Notes under the pieces: generated by a model | What the model was told of the DNA's origin: nothing | The model's database searches: none | Seen by the model: the letters and a program-made list of their open reading frames with translations, nothing else | Position numbers and translations under genes: made by a program | Assembly: GCA_947247005.1 (NCBI GenBank) | Contig: OX365948.1 | Coordinates: forward strand, 10,467,455 to 10,531,454 | Origin: Spisula solida | Taxonomy: Eukaryota > Mollusca > Bivalvia > Venerida > Mactridae | Direction of reading: 5' to 3' | Length of the DNA stretch: 64,000 nucleotides | In this document: positions 61,601 to 64,000 of the stretch, piece by piece | How the letters are laid out: each line of letters starts with the position of its first letter | How positions within the stretch are numbered: position 1 is the first letter of the stretch

Positions 61601-63862
61601 AAGTAATCATTATTACATTGCAATCAGTGAAATATGACAGGTTTCGACGGACACCTGTGCCCGGTTCAACAAATAATGAGGCAAATAAGAATAACATTAA
61701 TTTCCTGTTTATCCATAATGCAGGAAGAAATTGTTTGAAATAGGGAACAAATCAACCTGTGGTTGTCTTCAAAGTTTAAGAACAAATGATTTGAACTACA
61801 TATTAAGTCCAATATTTGATGAAGAAATACTATTTTAACTCTGTGACATATGCAAAATATTGTCTGTTACACAATAGCTTTCTCCACAAAAAAGAACGGA
61901 AGTTTCTCAACTTGATGGTGGCAACTATACAACATATCCTATAAGCTCAATTTACCAACAGAACTAGAGTCCCCTGTGCCACTTACTGTTTCTAGACAAA
62001 GCTCCACCAAGGTTATGATCCAGATCAAATGGATCTGAAACAAAGCAATGTATTATTACTAATAAAAGACACCAACAAGGCATGTAAAACTGCCTTTTAC
62101 CGGTACTGTAAAATCATATATTTTGAGACAAAAACTACAATTTCGAAATAGTTCACAAGGTTAAATGTTTGCATTTAAACTTAACAACAACAACAAAAGA
62201 CCACTAAAAATAAAGCGAAAATCAGATCTGTACAAACAAGTGAGATTTTACAGCAGCCAGCAAAAACACAACACATCTAAACACCAACAACTTAAATAAT
62301 TCATAGCAATATGTGTTACACAAAACTCTTGCACAGTTCTGCTTAATTTGTCACTCTAATATTGTTTTTACCTGCAGAAAATATTTTCAAAATCCATGTA
62401 TTTGAACCATAGGCAGTCAGCACATACCCAAACACTCCTCCAGCCAAATCAGAGTTTACCACTGTTTACTATCTATGACAGGCGACTAAGTAATTGCCGA
62501 TTATAAAAGTGCCTGTCACATTTGTAGCCGCGTAGGTGTTTTATTCATTCAAATGGTATCTTACAAGTGTCAGCGTGTAGCTGCTATATTTTACTTTCAG
62601 GATATATCAACACTTTAGTCCTTAAATACACACCCTTTACACAACGAACGCCAGAATCACTTATGCAATTCCTTACTTTGGTCGCTAATTTAGGCGTTCA
62701 GCACTAGCATGGTTTCTACGCATATCAACATGAATTTTTCCTTAAAACAGAATGTATGCTTCACAAATGGGCCTCACTGGTCATCCTTTCAGCTAGTGTA
62801 ACTAAATAATTTACCTCACATGCCAAATTAACATTGAACCTTTCTCTAGATCAATAATTTTCGACCATTTCCCATTCTATTTAGTATTCCTATAACCTTT
62901 CAACCTCAACAAATTTCAAAGCGATCTTTTGATTGGCTAAGCTGGATGTCGCCTCATCCATAGATGTTCAATCTTGAAAGCTCAGGCATTTCAATTTGTT
63001 TCTGGTGTTTATACCGAACGCCAAAATTGGTGACCAAACCAAATTCGCGATTTTGATTATGTTGTGTAAGGGGTGTGTATGTAAGGACTGAAGTGTTGAT
63101 ATATCCTGAAAGTAAAGTATCTTCGCTACATGCTGATACCCGTAATACAGCATTTGAGTGGATAAATAAAAAATATGACAAGTTATGTGACAGGTACACC
63201 ACTATCCGATATTCGCCTATCTTAATATGGGTAAACAATGGGAAGGTTGATTGACTGGGGAAGTAGTAGGGTACGTGCTGGCTGTCTATGATTTGAACAA
63301 GATCATTTTAACAGTCATCATATAGAAATGGTTTTTGTATAAGGAAATTCTTTATATACTCTTACTCAGCATCAATGAAAAGTTACCACCCTATTGACTC
63401 TTATATTTTAAAACTCACGTTACACTGTGTTAAAAGTGTCAACTATGTTTTGACCTGTGTAGTCACAGCTATCGTATTTAACAATATTCAAATGCATACA
63501 CGATAAAACTTTTGTACTGAGAAGTCATATTGTATACAAAATACAGAGGTATATAGAAGAGGTAACTTTTCAGTGACGCCCAGTATATTAACAATTACTT
63601 AATAATAGCATAACATAGGTGAAAATCAACATTTGAAACAGAATAGCAGCTAATACTGTATGTAGAGCACTAGCTGACATATACCTTCAATAGCAATACA
63701 CTTTCGATTCCACAGTTTCTCAAACTTAACAAGCGGTTTAAATTGGCGTATAGTAACCACTTGCTCTAAGAAACTAAATTCTTCAAGATAGTAACGGAAA
63801 AAGCCAAGCCAAAGTTCTCCCACACTCTGTGAGTTTTGTCCACAACCAGACCAAAAATGGGG
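55626..63862 (-). CDS. TUT4/TUT7: TUT4/TUT7-type terminal uridylyltransferase, C-terminal half (nine exons)
   Basis: TUT4/7 add uridines to 3' ends of mRNAs and pre-let-7, marking them for decay or altered processing. The visible coding sequence, 1512 nt in frame over nine exons, gives 503 C-terminal residues; N-terminal zinc finger, LIN28-interacting module and most of the catalytic module lie right of the window. Order: GCGQNSQSVGELWLGFFRYY and KCIAIEDPFDLDHNLGGALS of the PAP-associated domain; FVHARELYGTPINQLPDGFA; the CCHC knuckle CRVCSKIGHIAREC (C-X2-C-X4-H-X4-C); a basic coiled stretch EAAERQRREEMKKQE; a long Q/N/S/P/Y-rich disordered tail; and a terminal YYESKEK. Vertebrate TUT4/7 have the same order of PAP-associated domain, knuckle and low-complexity tail. 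One invertebrate gene usually corresponds to both vertebrate paralogues, hence the double symbol. Confidence 0.93.
55989..56072. mobile_element. Small MITE, diverged copy
   Basis: CGTCCCTATAGCACAACAAG then GTTTATCTC is mirrored at the right by GAGATACAAC ... GTGCACAAAAGGGAC. Same family as the better preserved copy at 60922-60998. In the last TUT4/7 intron. Confidence 0.6.
56148..56448. repeat. 28-bp tandem repeat, about 11 copies, in TUT4/7 intron
   Basis: Units GGTTATACATGAAGACTCAA then GGGACATA, with scattered substitutions (TTAAGATT, AAATGAAAAC, ACGCAAGG). No coding potential evident. Confidence 0.93.
56526..56595 (-). CDS. TUT4/TUT7: TUT4/7 70-nt exon
   Basis: Encodes SGTNPGRTVNVQKTGRNQTV PDF. 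Flanked by a TTGCAG-type acceptor (CAG at 56596-56598) and a GTAAGG donor; phase 0 on the 5' side and one base left over on the 3' side, matching the terminal exon. Confidence 0.82.
57111..57528. mobile_element. Inverted-repeat element with GGGCCCAG ends
   Basis: The left end GGGCCCAGAATTACAACCAA TACTTACACTC is the imperfect inverse of the right end, whose reverse complement reads GGGCCCAGGATTACAACCAA TACTTACACTC; similarity resumes inward at AGCACT-AAATATTGAAATT. No ORF. A partial relative is at about 42215-42335. Lies in a TUT4/7 intron. Confidence 0.75.
58418..59155 (-). CDS. TUT4/TUT7: TUT4/7 large exon (Q/N-rich tail)
   Basis: 738 nt. Starts RQIPNLMDWRYDGHNQGNYG, continues as a Q/N/Y/S/R/P-rich prion-like region (about 120 residues, for example YRQQQQVYSNQQYHYNNRNE), then a more hydrophobic, proline-containing part (FAGSPGCLLTNPVFNSSVRP, PLMTIPSPGVNIQMNSRAPV) and IELKPEHVGRHVE. 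The donor GTATAA follows the Glu codon; the ORF's own stop six codons on lies in the intron. An alternative acceptor six bases inward (after AGACAG) is possible. Confidence 0.88.
59376..59491 (-). CDS. TUT4/TUT7: TUT4/7 116-nt exon
   Basis: Encodes KQGTPRSLSDPSAEGSPGRG, SKGHVYQRQHSQPHSPDK. Serine/proline-rich and disordered. Acceptor TTTTCAG, donor GTATCC; phases fit both neighbours. The donor GTATCCGATA is only superficially U12-like (it lacks the CCTT core). Confidence 0.87.
59515..59606. repeat. ACATA/ACATG microsatellite in TUT4/7 intron
   Basis: Alternating ACATAACATACATGACATAC-type text over about 90 bases; five-base multiples with substitutions. Generates a spurious MYVMYVMYVM ORF on the minus strand. 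Confidence 0.9.
59741..60028. repeat. Dispersed SINE-like repeat, apparently full length
   Basis: Opens AACAAGATTGCGTTCAATAA ACGCTTATGCCCC and ends ACGGACGGACAGACGAACGA ... ATACGGTGGCATAAAAA. Relatives at 2900-3180, 29341-30480 and 33701-33760. About 285 bp, in a TUT4/7 intron. Confidence 0.65.
60125..60225 (-). CDS. TUT4/TUT7: TUT4/7 101-nt exon (basic coiled segment)
   Basis: Encodes EAAERQRREEMKKQEGASPV KNSGPRHHNNRNN. Junctions restore Arg on the 5' side and Asp on the 3' side. Its acceptor TTCTCAG lies only about 15 bases from the end of a dispersed repeat copy (60240-60500). Confidence 0.88.
60240..60503. repeat. Dispersed repeat of the AACAACAGATGTTTGTAAAA family
   Basis: Contains ATGTATGCCCCCATGGCAGC, GGGGCCATCTACTGTTGATG and ends ATATACCCCCTCATCAAAGA. 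Related copies at 6329-6596 and 14774-15125. Its left edge lies about 15 bases from a TUT4/7 splice acceptor. Confidence 0.7.
60810..61025. repeat. 31-32-bp tandem repeat interrupted by a MITE
   Basis: GAGACAGCAGTTATTGCCAG AACGACAATTGT occurs at 60810, 60841 and (diverged) 60873; a further copy is split at GCAGT/AGTTATTGCC by the 77-bp insertion at 60922-60998 and resumes at 60999. Confidence 0.85.
60922..60998. mobile_element. 77-bp MITE inserted in a tandem repeat
   Basis: CGTCCCTTTGGTGCAACAAG GTTGTATCT pairs with the right end, AGATATACAACCTTGTTGTG CCAATGGGACG. The interrupted copy of the surrounding repeat gives an empty-site reference; AGT appears on both sides (60913-60915 and 60999-61001), compatible with a 3-bp duplication plus a few extra bases at the left. 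Confidence 0.8.
61064..61188 (-). CDS. TUT4/TUT7: TUT4/7 zinc-knuckle exon
   Basis: 125 nt encoding DYFFDRGQLVDGDPPSDRL, the CCHC knuckle CRVCSKIGHIAREC and PILIAKKE. The knuckle and the preceding FFD segment match vertebrate TUT4/7. Acceptor TTTACAG, donor GTAAAC. Confidence 0.95.
61505..61596 (-). CDS. TUT4/TUT7: TUT4/7 92-nt exon
   Basis: Encodes NQYIQRTFVHARELYGTPIN then QLPDGFAKME, the end of the PAP-associated domain and linker. Acceptor TTTCAG, donor GTATGT. Confidence 0.93.
61987..62034 (-). CDS. TUT4/TUT7: TUT4/7 48-nt exon
   Basis: Encodes (D)PFDLDHNLGGALSRN, near-identical to the vertebrate block EDPFDLNHNLGAG-SR that binds the uracil/ATP side. Acceptor TTTCAG, donor GTAAGT. Confidence 0.93.
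63685..63862 (-). CDS. TUT4/TUT7: TUT4/7 exon (PAP-associated domain, first visible)
   Basis: 178 nt, phase 0 at its 5' end. It encodes PHFWSGCGQNSQSVGELWLG, FFRYYLEEFSFLEQVVTIRQ and KLWNRKCIAIE. Acceptor TTTTTTCAG, donor GTATAT, splitting the Asp codon of EDPFD. Upstream exons are outside the window. Confidence 0.94.
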
Positions 63863-64000
63863 CTGAAAAAATGTAAACACACTCAAATATATGAATGTCT
63901 AAAAACAGCTGTGATAGAAACTTTTAACATTACACTATCTTGAATGTTTATAGAAAAAATTAAGGTGCAATAAGTGCCAATACTTGAAACTCTCAGCTGG

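Overview
The window is animal nuclear DNA, most likely from a bivalve mollusc or a close lophotrochozoan relative. Four protein-coding genes can be identified. They lie in an AT-rich, repeat-dense background with spliceosomal introns, tandem minisatellites, non-LTR retrotransposons, small DNA transposons with TA or TTAA target duplications, and tRNA-like SINE heads. The dispersed repeats opening with 'AACAAGA' and closing in 'GGACGGACGG' strings are of a kind I associate with bivalve genomes; that lineage call is inference.

Layout, left to right. (1) 161-370 (+) is the terminal exon of ASNSD1. (2) 371-12662 has no recognisable gene; it holds an 800-bp inverted-repeat element, a 45-bp minisatellite, a 145-bp-unit array inside a dispersed repeat, a 37-bp array, and probably the 3' UTR of the next gene. 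(3) 12663-34937 (-) is a complete nine-exon STK11/LKB1 gene encoding 442 residues; all splice junctions can be read and exons 2-7 match my recollection of the human exon lengths. Its intron 2 has U12-type (minor spliceosome) signals at the position of the known U12 AT-AC intron of human LKB1, but here with GT-AG ends. (4) 35172-36726 (+) is a 5'-truncated LINE with a probable 9-bp target duplication, about 235 bp upstream of the LKB1 start codon. (5) 36736-46218 is a transposon graveyard: a TA-flanked 1-kb element, a Tc1-like element about 50 bp further on whose catalytic glutamate codon is now a stop, a TTAA-flanked element, and an eroded reverse transcriptase (-) bracketed by a 26-bp direct repeat. 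(6) 47841-48974 (+) is a single-exon galactose-3-O-sulfotransferase. (7) 48975-55625 is non-coding and includes a perfect 70-bp palindrome. (8) 55626 to the right edge (-) is the 3' half of a TUT4/TUT7-type terminal uridylyltransferase: nine exons and 503 residues covering the end of the nucleotidyltransferase/PAP-associated region, a CCHC knuckle and a Q/N-rich tail.

The genes do not form an operon or a shared pathway: LKB1 is a master kinase of AMPK-family kinases, TUT4/7 uridylates RNA, GAL3ST sulfates Golgi glycans, and ASNSD1 is an asparagine-synthetase-like protein. I found no clear new multi-gene system. The most interesting items are the U12 intron of LKB1, the perfect 70-bp palindrome, the 26-bp direct repeats around a retroelement relic, two TTAA-flanked non-autonomous elements, and the layered tandem arrays.
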